Source of the DNA: Leucobacter sp. wl10
GTDB taxonomy: Bacteria > Actinomycetota > Actinomycetes > Actinomycetales > Microbacteriaceae
Assembly: GCF_003569785.1 (NCBI RefSeq)
Contig: NZ_KZ983988.1
Coordinates: 306,289 to 345,984, forward strand
Reading direction: 5' to 3'
Length of the DNA stretch: 39,696 nt
The notes under the pieces were generated by a model. The model was not told where the DNA came from and made no database searches. It was given only the letters and a program-made list of their open reading frames with translations. The translations under genes and the position numbers were made by a program. Below, one piece after another: positions 8,100 to 15,200 of this stretch (position 1 is the first letter of the stretch; every line of letters begins with the position of its first letter).

Positions 8100-9092
8100 A
8101 TGAATCCGATACTCGAGCCCACCGACCGCGACATCTGCGCGGCGCTCCTCCGCAACGGCCGCGCCCCGTGGCGCCTGATCGCCCAGGTGACCGGGCTCCA
8201 GGAGCGGACGGTGTCGCGCCGGGCGACGCGGCTCTTCGAGCAGGGGCTCGTCCGGGTCAGCGCGCTCGCGCACCCGCTGCTCGCCGGACGGGGAGACCCG
8301 GTCCTCGCTCGCCTCTCCTGCGCGCCGGAGCACCTCGCGGAGGTCGCCGGCTGGCTGGCGCACCGCCCCGAGACGCTCTGGGTGACGACGCTCCTGACGG
8401 AGAGCGCGGTGCTCGCGGAGTGCTTCATCAGGCCTGAGGATCGCTCCGCGCTGATCGAGGGGGAGCTGTCACGGCTGCCGATCCGCGACTTCTCGCTCTC
8501 GCCGATCCACCACTACCGGCGCACCGTGCGCGGGTGGCAGCCGGGGATCCTCGACGACGCGCAGCTCGCCGCTCTGGGAGAGGACGAGCGGTCGGCGCTC
8601 ATCGCCTCGGAGCAGAGCCCGCCGCACGAGCTCGACGCGGTCGGCCTCAGCATCCTCGACCTGCTCGGGCAGGACGGGCGCATGAGCATCGACGCCATCT
8701 CCGCTCAGCTCGGACTCGCGAAGGCGACCGTGCGCAAGCGCATCCAGTCGATGCAGCGCTCGGACCACGTGAGCATCCGCGCCGTGCTCGATCCCGCGCT
8801 CCTCGGCTTCCCCTACGAGGCCTACGTCACGGCGCGCGTACCGCTCGACCGACTCGACGACCTGACCGAACTGCTCGCGGCTGATTCGCACAGCCGTTGG
8901 GCGGCGGAGACGGCGACCGACTACTCCGGGAGGGCGCTGATGGCCTTCCGCGATCAGCGCGACGTCACCGACACCATCGCCTCGCTGACAGCTCGGTTCG
9001 CGGGGCCGGAGATCGAGTTCTCCGTCGAGCCCCTGCTCACGATGTACAAGCGCAGCGACGTCGTCCTGCCTCCCGCCGGCCCCGCGCCCTGA
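8100..9092 (+). CDS. Double-length Lrp/AsnC-family transcriptional regulator
   Basis: 330 residues, about twice the usual Lrp/AsnC size, built as two consecutive Lrp units. Unit one: an AsnC-type helix-turn-helix at about 6-50 (LEPTDRDICAALLRNG, then RLIAQVTGLQERTVSRRATRL) and a RAM-like sensing domain to about 145. Unit two: a second helix-turn-helix at about 177-225 (LDAVGLSILDLLGQDGRMS, then AQLGLAKATVRKRIQSM) and a second RAM domain to about 315. Tandem Lrp proteins of this kind are known in actinobacteria. It is transcribed away from the amidase-to-carboxyltransferase operon, which makes it the obvious local regulator, sensing substrate or product. The ATG has no clear ribosome site. Confidence 0.85.
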   Translation: MNPILEPTDRDICAALLRNGRAPWRLIAQVTGLQERTVSRRATRLFEQGLVRVSALAHPLLAGRGDPVLARLSCAPEHLAEVAGWLAHRPETLWVTTLLTESAVLAECFIRPEDRSALIEGELSRLPIRDFSLSPIHHYRRTVRGWQPGILDDAQLAALGEDERSALIASEQSPPHELDAVGLSILDLLGQDGRMSIDAISAQLGLAKATVRKRIQSMQRSDHVSIRAVLDPALLGFPYEAYVTARVPLDRLDDLTELLAADSHSRWAAETATDYSGRALMAFRDQRDVTDTIASLTARFAGPEIEFSVEPLLTMYKRSDVVLPPAGPAP

Positions 9093-9137
9093 TCCGGCGC
9101 CCCGGTCCCCCGGTTCGCGACGGAGGCGGACCCGCCG

Positions 9138-9917
9138 CTACTTCTTCGAGCCGCGCAGCGTCTTGAAGAGCATCTGGCCGAGCACGAAGGCCAGCAGCAG
9201 CGAGAACGCCGCGTTCGACCAGAACGGCGGGATGCGGGTGGCGATCACCGAGCCCAGCGGCGAGAGCACGCTCGCCGCGATCCCGAGCACCGCCGCAGAG
9301 CGCAGATCGACGTTGCGGCGCCGCGCATTGCCGAAGGTGCCCGAGATCGAGCCCGGGACGAGCATGATGAGCGAAGTGCCCTTGGCGATCAGATCGCTCG
9401 CGCCGAAGAAGAACATCAGCACGGGGACCACGATCACGCCCCCGCCCACCCCGAGCAGCCCGGACAGCACCCCCGTCACGAGGCCCGTCAGCACGAGCAG
9501 CGCACCGGTGAGCAGCGTGACGTCGATAGCGGCGTCGCGCTGCGGCACCACGAACCACAGGCTGACGACCACGCCCAGCAGGAACACCATGAACATCCAG
9601 CGCAGCAGGCCCGTGGGCACCCGCGACAGCAGGTAGCTGCCGATCTGCGCTCCGACGACGATGCCCGCGGCGAGCAGCGCCGCCGCGATCCAGTCGACGT
9701 TGCCCTGCACCGCGTAGCCGATGCCGCCGACCACCGCTGCCGGCAGGATCGCCGCCACGGAGGTGCCCGCCGCGAGCCTCTGCTGGAAGCCGAGGAACAT
9801 CACCAGCATGGGCACGAGGATCACGCCCCCGCCGATGCCGAAGAGGCCGGAGAGCAGCCCGGTCGCGGAGCCGAGGAGCGCGAGCACGAGGATGGAGGGT
9901 CGGACGGAGTGAGTCAT
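9138..9917 (-). CDS. TauE/SafE-family membrane permease
   Basis: 259 residues and about eight transmembrane helices. The duplicated family signature is clear: GLLSGLFGIGGGVILVPML near the N-terminus and GVLSGLLGVGGGVIVVPVL near residue 160. Members export sulfite, sulfoacetate or other organic anions, and some import. The ATG at 9917 is the best start, although its ribosome site is weak. It follows the gamma-glutamyltransferase gene on the same strand by about 50 bases and is probably co-transcribed with it and the FadR-type regulator. Next to an enzyme that can split glutathione, a sulfur-anion role (sulfite from cysteine breakdown) is attractive but inferred. It converges with the Lrp-type gene ending at 9092. 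Confidence 0.85.
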   Translation of the reverse strand: MTHSVRPSILVLALLGSATGLLSGLFGIGGGVILVPMLVMFLGFQQRLAAGTSVAAILPAAVVGGIGYAVQGNVDWIAAALLAAGIVVGAQIGSYLLSRVPTGLLRWMFMVFLLGVVVSLWFVVPQRDAAIDVTLLTGALLVLTGLVTGVLSGLLGVGGGVIVVPVLMFFFGASDLIAKGTSLIMLVPGSISGTFGNARRRNVDLRSAAVLGIAASVLSPLGSVIATRIPPFWSNAAFSLLLAFVLGQMLFKTLRGSKK

Positions 9918-9970
9918 TGAGCGATCGATTCTGCGGTTCGTGGATGATCGGGAGGCGGAGCGGATCGGGA

Positions 9971-11512
9971 TCAGCCGGGATCGGCGACGACGATCGCGGA
10001 GCCGTCGGAGCGGGGGTCGCTCGCGGCATCGTACCCCTCGGCGGTGACGCGGATCAGATTCGAGTGACCGAGGTCCTCGGTGCACGCCGGAACGATCGCG
10101 AGTTCGAAGCCGGCGTCGGCGATCGCGGCGCGCGCCGCCTCCGGCACGTCCTCCTCGATCGTCACCGCGACGGGGCCGTCGCCCGCCGCCTCGTCGACGA
10201 TCCAGCGGGGTGCGTGCGTCGCCTCGTGCGGCGCGGCGCCGTCGAGGGACCGCAGCAGCAGCTGGGCATGGATCTGCGGCTGGGCCGGTCCGCCCATCGT
10301 CGCCGGCACCCACGCGAGCTCGTCGCCGCGCAGGATCAGCACGGGCATGAGCGTGTGCCGCGGCCGCTTGCCCGGCGCGAAGGCGTTGGGAGAGCCGGGG
10401 TCGAGCGAGAAGGAGGTGCCCCGGTTCTGGAAGACGATGCCGGTGTCGGGCTCGAGGATGTGGGCGCCGAACCCCCAGTAGACGGAGTTGATGAGCGACA
10501 CCGCCCAGCCGTCGGAGCTCACGGCGCTCAGACCCACGGTGTCGCCGCTCGCGCGCGCCGCGCCGCGGATCGGGTGCCGGGGGGTCTCCATCGCGACGAG
10601 CCGCTCGCCCGACGCCCCGCCGAAGGCCGGGTCGGCGAGCGCGGCCGCGCGCACCGAGTTGCTCTCGTGGAAGGCTCGGGCGAGTTCCCCGGCGCCCGCG
10701 CCGAGCGGATCCTCGATGCCCGCCGCAACCGCGTTCAGCGCCCGCAGCAGCATGAAGCCGGAGGTGTTGGGAGGTCCGGTGAGCACGCGCAGGCCGGCGA
10801 ACGCGCCCTCGAGCGGCTCGCCCCAGTACGCCGAGTAGTCGACGGCGTCGCGCCTCCCGATCTTCGAGCCGAGGCGGCGCAGGCCGGCGATCCAGCGGTC
10901 GGCCGTCTCGCCCTCGTAGAACTCGGCCGAGCCCCGGTCGGCGAGACGGCGCATCGTCGCCGCGAGCGCCGGCTGCACGAGCGGGGCCCCCACGGCCAGC
11001 GGTTCGCCGCCGGGGTAGAAGACGGCGCGGGCACCGGGATCCTGCGAGAGGGAGTCGCGGTCCTCGACGAGCGCGGCGGCCACGGAGCGCGAGTTGGGAA
11101 AGCCCCGCTCGGCGTGCCGGATCGCGGCCTCGAAGTGCGTCTCCCAGCTCAGCCGGGCGCCGTACCCGTGCAGCGCGTTCCAGCCGCACACCCCGCCCGG
11201 CACGGTCACCGTGTCGACGCCCCGCAGGGGCAGCCGCTCGCCGTGCTTCTCCCGGAGCGCCTCGAGCGTCTGGGCCGCGGGCGCCGTGCCTGTGGCGTTG
11301 AGAAAGCGGACCTCGCCCTCCGGGCTGCGCACGAGCGCGACGAGATCGCCGCCGAGCGCCACGTTGTTCGGATACACCACGCAGAGCGTCGCGGCCGCGG
11401 CGAGCGCCGCGTCGACGGCCGTGCCGCCCGCTTCGAGGGCAGCAGCCCCCGCCTCGGTGGCGAGGTGGTGCGACGTCGAGATCGCCCCGCGGGGCCTGAC
11501 GGTGGAGTTCAT
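9971..11512 (-). CDS. Gamma-glutamyltransferase family protein
   Basis: 513 residues from an ATG with AAGGA seven bases upstream; this start overlaps the regulator's stop as ATGA. The N-terminal half has the family pattern HHLATEAGAAALEAGGTAVDAALAAAA, VPGGVCGWNALH and Pro-Gly-Gly loops. The small-subunit N-terminal residue that becomes the nucleophile is Thr325 in DTVGLSAVSSDG, so self-cleavage should be possible. GFGAHILEPDTGIVFQNRG matches the following conserved strand-loop. The usual second Thr and the HYS after the nucleophile are replaced, so it is a divergent member. Substrates would be gamma-glutamyl compounds such as glutathione, or N-acyl/acylase-type substrates. No obvious signal peptide, unlike many bacterial enzymes of this family, so a cytoplasmic site is likely. 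Confidence 0.85.
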   Translation of the reverse strand: MNSTVRPRGAISTSHHLATEAGAAALEAGGTAVDAALAAAATLCVVYPNNVALGGDLVALVRSPEGEVRFLNATGTAPAAQTLEALREKHGERLPLRGVDTVTVPGGVCGWNALHGYGARLSWETHFEAAIRHAERGFPNSRSVAAALVEDRDSLSQDPGARAVFYPGGEPLAVGAPLVQPALAATMRRLADRGSAEFYEGETADRWIAGLRRLGSKIGRRDAVDYSAYWGEPLEGAFAGLRVLTGPPNTSGFMLLRALNAVAAGIEDPLGAGAGELARAFHESNSVRAAALADPAFGGASGERLVAMETPRHPIRGAARASGDTVGLSAVSSDGWAVSLINSVYWGFGAHILEPDTGIVFQNRGTSFSLDPGSPNAFAPGKRPRHTLMPVLILRGDELAWVPATMGGPAQPQIHAQLLLRSLDGAAPHEATHAPRWIVDEAAGDGPVAVTIEEDVPEAARAAIADAGFELAIVPACTEDLGHSNLIRVTAEGYDAASDPRSDGSAIVVADPG

Positions 11513-12243
11513 TTCGGTCCTTCGTCGTGAGGCTTGGCGGCGAGCGCCGCGAGAGCGATCTGCTTGCTGATGTCGAGCACGTGCGCTCGGGCCTGCTGCT
11601 CGGCGAGCTCTCCGTCGCCCGCCGCGATGGCCTCGTAGATGCTGCGGTGTGCGGCGCTGGACGCCTTCCGGCGCGCCTTCGTCTGGTATCGACTGGCTCG
11701 GCTCGGGGCGATCTGCTGTGCGATCTGCTCGTTGATGAGCGCGAGCAGCGGGTTGTGGGCGTACTGCGCGATGGCCTGGTGGAAGGCGCGGTCGAGCTCG
11801 GCGTAGCGCTCCTTCGTCACGTCCTTCTCCATCGCTTCGACCAGCTCGCGCAGCTGCGCAAGGTCTCGCGAGGTGGCCCGGGCCGCCGTGATCCTGGCGA
11901 TCGGCGGTTCGATGATCGCCCGAAGCTCCATGATGTCGTGCAGCTCCGGACGCAGCGACTCGACGATCGCCAGCGTATCCTCGGGCAGGTTCGCACGCTC
12001 GCCCGGGGCGAGCACGATCGTGCCGCGGCCCGGTTTCCGGTCGATGAGACCGCGATTCTCGAGCTCTCGCAATGCGTCGCGGATGGACGGGCGGGACACT
12101 CCGAAGTACTCGGCGAGCTCGCGCTCCGGCGGCACCTTCTCCCCCGGTGCGAGCTTGCCCTCCAGGATCAATCGTTCGAGATCGACGGACAGACGGTCGG
12201 GCACTGAAAGGGTCGTCGCGCGCCCCACTGCTTCCCAGTCCAT
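11509..12243 (-). CDS. FadR/GntR-family transcriptional regulator
   Basis: 244 residues. A winged helix-turn-helix covers about 12-80, with the GntR signature PGEKVPPERELAEYFGVSRPSIRDALRELENRGLIDRKPGRGT. The C-terminal FCD ligand domain includes ELDRAFHQAIAQYAHNPLL and AAHRSIYEAIAAGD, whose Asp/His residues usually hold a metal and help to bind a small carboxylate. AAGGAG stands before the ATG. The gene leads the minus-strand gamma-glutamyltransferase/TauE operon (4-base overlap) and faces the amino-acid ABC transporter operon. A perfect FadR-type operator lies between them at 12411-12421, so it probably represses one or both operons until an acid or amino-acid ligand binds. Confidence 0.92.
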   Translation of the reverse strand: MDWEAVGRATTLSVPDRLSVDLERLILEGKLAPGEKVPPERELAEYFGVSRPSIRDALRELENRGLIDRKPGRGTIVLAPGERANLPEDTLAIVESLRPELHDIMELRAIIEPPIARITAARATSRDLAQLRELVEAMEKDVTKERYAELDRAFHQAIAQYAHNPLLALINEQIAQQIAPSRASRYQTKARRKASSAAHRSIYEAIAAGDGELAEQQARAHVLDISKQIALAALAAKPHDEGPK

Positions 12244-12361
12244 GTCGGCTCCTTTCGACCGGCTCGGTCACCGGGTCTTCATTCTGCCCTCTCCGGAACC
12301 CCACAGCAGGAGCCTCACCGACTCGCGGTTCGGAATCTTCTGTTCCAGTTCGGTTACGCAG

Positions 12362-12391
12362 TTGACGATACCCGCGGCGTCGGGGTATCGT
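12362..12391 (+). promoter_or_regulatory. Candidate promoter of the amino-acid ABC transporter operon
   Basis: TTGACG at 12362-12367 and TATCGT at 12386-12391 are separated by 18 bases, a plausible sigma-70-type -35/-10 pair. Transcription would start near 12398, placing the FadR-type operator at 12411-12421 just downstream, where bound repressor would block elongation or initiation. Prediction only. Confidence 0.4.
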
Positions 12392-12410
12392 CCATCACAG
12401 CTTAGTCGGT

Positions 12411-12421
12411 TGGTCAGACCA
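12411..12421. promoter_or_regulatory. FadR/GntR-type operator
   Basis: TGGTCAGACCA is a perfect dyad (TGGTC-A-GACCA) of the TNGTNNNACNA form known for FadR-subfamily regulators such as FadR, PdhR and LldR. It lies in the 252-base region between the divergent FadR-type gene (ATG at 12243) and the ABC transporter's binding-protein gene (GTG at 12496). This makes it the likely binding site of the regulator encoded at 11509-12243. Confidence 0.7.
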
Positions 12422-12495
12422 TCTACCACTGACGACAGCATACTCCTCCGCCGCAGCGGAGCGACCTCAATCCCCGACCGAATGGAGAGACCACC

Positions 12496-13374
12496 GTGGC
12501 TCCCTCTCACTCCACCCCCAGAATTCTCACCGGGGCGTTCACCGCGCTCCTCACAGGCATGGCGCTGGCCCTCGCCGGCTGCAGCTCCGCGGGGTCGCAG
12601 CCCGAGGGCGGCGGTTCGGGGCCGTCCGCATCGGTCGCGCCCCCGGCCATCATCAAGGACGGCACGCTCACCGTGTGCACCGGCGACAGCCCTCCCAACA
12701 TCTTCTACGACGAGAACAACGAGCTGCAGGGCGTCGAGATCGACATCGCGAACGCCCTGGCGAAGCAGCTGGGGATCACGACGAAGCTCGAGGAGTACAA
12801 CTTCTCCGGCCTGATCCCGGCGCTGCAAGCCAAGCAGTGCGACGTCATCATGGGCTCGCTCTACATCAAGCCCGAGCGCGAGGAGATCGCGAACTTCGTG
12901 CCCTATCTCTACTCGGGCACGGGCGTTGGCGTCGCCAAGGAGAACCGGAAGAAGTTCACCGGCCTCGACGACAGCCTCTGCGGCACGAAGGCGATCGCGA
13001 TCACCGGCGCGACCGGCGGCGGCGCGGCCGAGGAGCTCTCGGCGAAGTGCGAGGCCGACGGCGAGAAACCCCTCGACATCACGCTCGTCGATGACGCGGC
13101 CTCGGCCGTGCAGCAGGTGCTCGCCGGGCAGGTGGACGTGTTCGTCGACACCTCGGAGATCATGAGCTTCTACGAGAAGCAGTCCAACGGCGCATTCGTG
13201 ATGACCGGCGACCCGGTGGGCAAGATCCGCATCGGCGCCGCGACGCTGAAGGCCAACGCCGACCTCAACAGCGCGCTCGACAAGGCCTTCCAGAAGCTCA
13301 TCGACGACGGAACCTATCGCTCGATCCTCGAGAAGTGGGGCGTTCAGAGCAACGACGTCACCCAGCCCGAGTAG
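12496..13374 (+). CDS. Polar amino-acid ABC transporter substrate-binding lipoprotein
   Basis: 292 residues from a GTG with GGAGAG six bases upstream. A lipoprotein signal peptide ends in LALAGC, with Cys29 the lipidated residue, followed by a Gly/Ser-rich linker. The mature part is a SBP_bac_3 domain: DGTLTVCTGDSPPNIFYDENNELQGVEIDIANALAKQLG, the LIPALQAKQCDVIMGSLYIKPEREEIANFVPY block, and a C-terminal FQKLIDDGTYRSILEKWGV. It captures a polar amino acid or related small acid outside the membrane and passes it to the permease at 13441. The Thr/Ser-Gly-containing hinge is conserved. An 8-bp stem-loop follows the stop. Ligand not predictable; glutamate or cystine-like compounds would fit the neighbouring gamma-glutamyltransferase. 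Confidence 0.93.
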   Translation: MAPSHSTPRILTGAFTALLTGMALALAGCSSAGSQPEGGGSGPSASVAPPAIIKDGTLTVCTGDSPPNIFYDENNELQGVEIDIANALAKQLGITTKLEEYNFSGLIPALQAKQCDVIMGSLYIKPEREEIANFVPYLYSGTGVGVAKENRKKFTGLDDSLCGTKAIAITGATGGGAAEELSAKCEADGEKPLDITLVDDAASAVQQVLAGQVDVFVDTSEIMSFYEKQSNGAFVMTGDPVGKIRIGAATLKANADLNSALDKAFQKLIDDGTYRSILEKWGVQSNDVTQPE

Positions 13375-13382
13375 CGCACCAT

Positions 13383-13411
13383 GCGGCGGGGCACCCCGCG
13401 CGTCCCGCCGC
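13383..13411 (+). promoter_or_regulatory. Intercistronic stem-loop in the ABC transporter operon
   Basis: GCGGCGGG (13383-13390) and CCCGCCGC (13404-13411) form a perfect 8-bp GC stem around a 13-base loop, just after the binding-protein stop. No T-run follows, so it is not a classic terminator. Such structures often protect the upstream message or partly stop transcription, which gives more binding protein than permease. AAGGA for the permease follows shortly after. Confidence 0.6.
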
Positions 13412-13440
13412 GCTTAGATAGAGCATAAGGACAACACCAC

Positions 13441-14250
13441 ATGATATTCGACTGGGACTACTTCTGGGGGGCGCTGCTCACCCCGAACCGGAGCTTCCTC
13501 AACGGCCTCTCCCTCACCGTCCTCATCTCCGTCGTCGCCATGGCGCTGGCGCTGATCCTGGGCCTCATCATCGCGCTGATGGGCCGGAGCCGCTTCCTCC
13601 CCCTGAGGGTCATCGCGAGCCTCTACATCTGGGTCATCCGAGGCACCCCGCTCCTGGTCCAGCTGGTCATCCTCTACACCGGATTCGCCGCAGCGAACGT
13701 CTTCCGCTTCGAGGACGTCACGATCGGCGTGCTCATCAAAGGCGCTGTCCAGGCGGCGATCGTCGGGCTCATGCTCAACGAGAGCGCCTACATCTCGGAG
13801 ATCGTGCGAGGCGGACTCGAATCGATCGAGAAGGGGCAGACGGAGGCCGCGCTATCGCTCGGCATGACGCCGCTCGCAGCCATGCGCTGGATCATCGTGC
13901 CCCAGGCCGTGCGGGTGATGGTGCCCCCGCTCGGCAACTCGTTCAACGGGCTCATGAAGAGCACATCGATCCTCTCGATCATCGGCGTCGCGGAAATGTT
14001 CCAAATCGGCAGCACGATGGCCTCGTCCACGTTCAAGGCGTTCGAGATCTTCATCGTGGTGGCGCTCTACTACCTCCTGCTCACAACGGTCTGGACCGTG
14101 ATCCAGACCTGGATCGAGAACTGGCTCAACGCCAAGGCCGGCCTGCCCAGGGCCGAATCGGTCTGGAAGCGCCTCTTCGGCATGCGCAGCAGGCGCGATC
14201 GAGTCGCCCCCAAGAACCCCCTCGGTGATCTGGAAGGAGCCGCAGCATGA
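13441..14250 (+). CDS. Polar amino-acid ABC transporter permease
   Basis: 269 residues with about five transmembrane helices of the HisM/GlnP type. Near residue 60-80 is [18 protein letters not shown], the classical N-terminal signature of amino-acid permeases. The cytoplasmic EAA loop is [40 protein letters not shown], which contacts the ATPase. AAGGA lies nine bases before the ATG. The stop overlaps the ATPase gene's ATG (ATGA). Only one permease gene is present, so it probably works as a homodimer. A basic C-terminal tail ([12 protein letters not shown]) faces the cytoplasm. Confidence 0.95.
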   Translation: MIFDWDYFWGALLTPNRSFLNGLSLTVLISVVAMALALILGLIIALMGRSRFLPLRVIASLYIWVIRGTPLLVQLVILYTGFAAANVFRFEDVTIGVLIKGAVQAAIVGLMLNESAYISEIVRGGLESIEKGQTEAALSLGMTPLAAMRWIIVPQAVRVMVPPLGNSFNGLMKSTSILSIIGVAEMFQIGSTMASSTFKAFEIFIVVALYYLLLTTVWTVIQTWIENWLNAKAGLPRAESVWKRLFGMRSRRDRVAPKNPLGDLEGAAA

Positions 14251-15050
14251 GCGGCATGGAGTACACCGCGCCGGTGTCGACCGCAGACGGACCGATCGTT
14301 CGCACGGTCGGTGTCAACAAGTGGTTCGGAGATCGTCACATCCTCACCGACGTCTCGGTCTCGGTGGAACGCGGCGAGGTCGTCGTGCTGGTCGGGCCCT
14401 CGGGCGCGGGGAAGACCACGTTCCTGCGCACGCTCAACCGTCTCGAACCGGTCGACAGCGGCGAGATCTACGTGAACGGCCAGCGCATGGGCGAGCGCGA
14501 GCGCGACGACGGGAAGACGGCGTCCATCTCCGAGAAAGCGCTCGCCAGGCAGCGTGCCGACATCGGCTTCGTGTTCCAGCACTTCAACCTGTTCCCGCAC
14601 ATGACCGTGCTCGAGAACATCTGGCACTCGCCGGTGCGGGTCAAGGGCGAACGGAGGTCCGAGGCGATCGCCTACGCCCGGGAGCTGCTGGCACGAATCG
14701 ATCTCGCCGACAAGGCCGATGCACGTCCGCGATCCCTGTCGGGCGGGCAGCAGCAGCGCGTCGCCATAGCCAGGGCCCTCGCGATGCGGCCCGCGCTCAT
14801 GCTCTTCGACGAGCCCACCTCGGCGCTCGACCCGGAGATGGTGGGCGAGGTGCTGCAGGTCATGAAAGACCTCGCCGCCGCCGGCATGACCATGATCGTG
14901 GTGAGCCACGAGATGGGCTTCACGCGGGAGGTGGCGGACCGGGTCGTCGTGATGGACGAGGGCGCCATCATCGAAGAGGGGGACCCCGAACTCGTCTTCA
15001 CCGCGCCGAAGCACGAGCGCACCCGGCAGTTCCTGTCCAAGGTGCTCTGA
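14247..15050 (+). CDS. Polar amino-acid ABC transporter ATP-binding protein
   Basis: 267 residues. Walker [10 protein letters not shown] near 52-60, Q-loop [16 protein letters not shown] near 112, signature [17 protein letters not shown] near 168, Walker [15 protein letters not shown], and switch His in [17 protein letters not shown]. The HMTVLEN and [11 protein letters not shown] patterns are typical of GlnQ/HisP-type ATPases. It powers the permease at 13441. An unusual stretch, [21 protein letters not shown], replaces the usual short linker after the first strand block. A 17-bp tandem duplication includes its stop codon (15034-15067). Confidence 0.95.
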   Translation: MSGMEYTAPVSTADGPIVRTVGVNKWFGDRHILTDVSVSVERGEVVVLVGPSGAGKTTFLRTLNRLEPVDSGEIYVNGQRMGERERDDGKTASISEKALARQRADIGFVFQHFNLFPHMTVLENIWHSPVRVKGERRSEAIAYARELLARIDLADKADARPRSLSGGQQQRVAIARALAMRPALMLFDEPTSALDPEMVGEVLQVMKDLAAAGMTMIVVSHEMGFTREVADRVVVMDEGAIIEEGDPELVFTAPKHERTRQFLSKVL

Positions 15051-15067
15051 TGTCCCAGGTGCTCTGA
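15034..15067 (+). repeat. 17-bp tandem duplication across the stop codon
   Basis: TGTCCAAGGTGCTCTGA (15034-15050) is followed directly by TGTCCCAGGTGCTCTGA (15051-15067), with one mismatch. The first unit encodes the last residues and stop of the ABC ATPase; the second is a non-coding copy with the same stop. It also forms a chance mini-frame ATGTCCCAGGTGCTCTGA. It looks like a recent slippage or tandem-duplication event. Confidence 0.9.
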
Positions 15068-15200
15068 GCGGAGACGACCGCGCCCCGAGCCACCGTCGCC
15101 CTCGGGCACCCCGCTCGACGTACGGCCCGCAGGTCCGGCCGCGGATCGTCTCGCGACGGAAACGGGCTGCGACGGATCGGGTGCGGGCAGAACCCTCCGG

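Noticed and set aside
15050..15067. Mini-frame ATGTCCCAGGTGCTCTGA after the ABC ATPase
   Set aside because: Created by the 17-bp tandem duplication; five codons and no sign of function.
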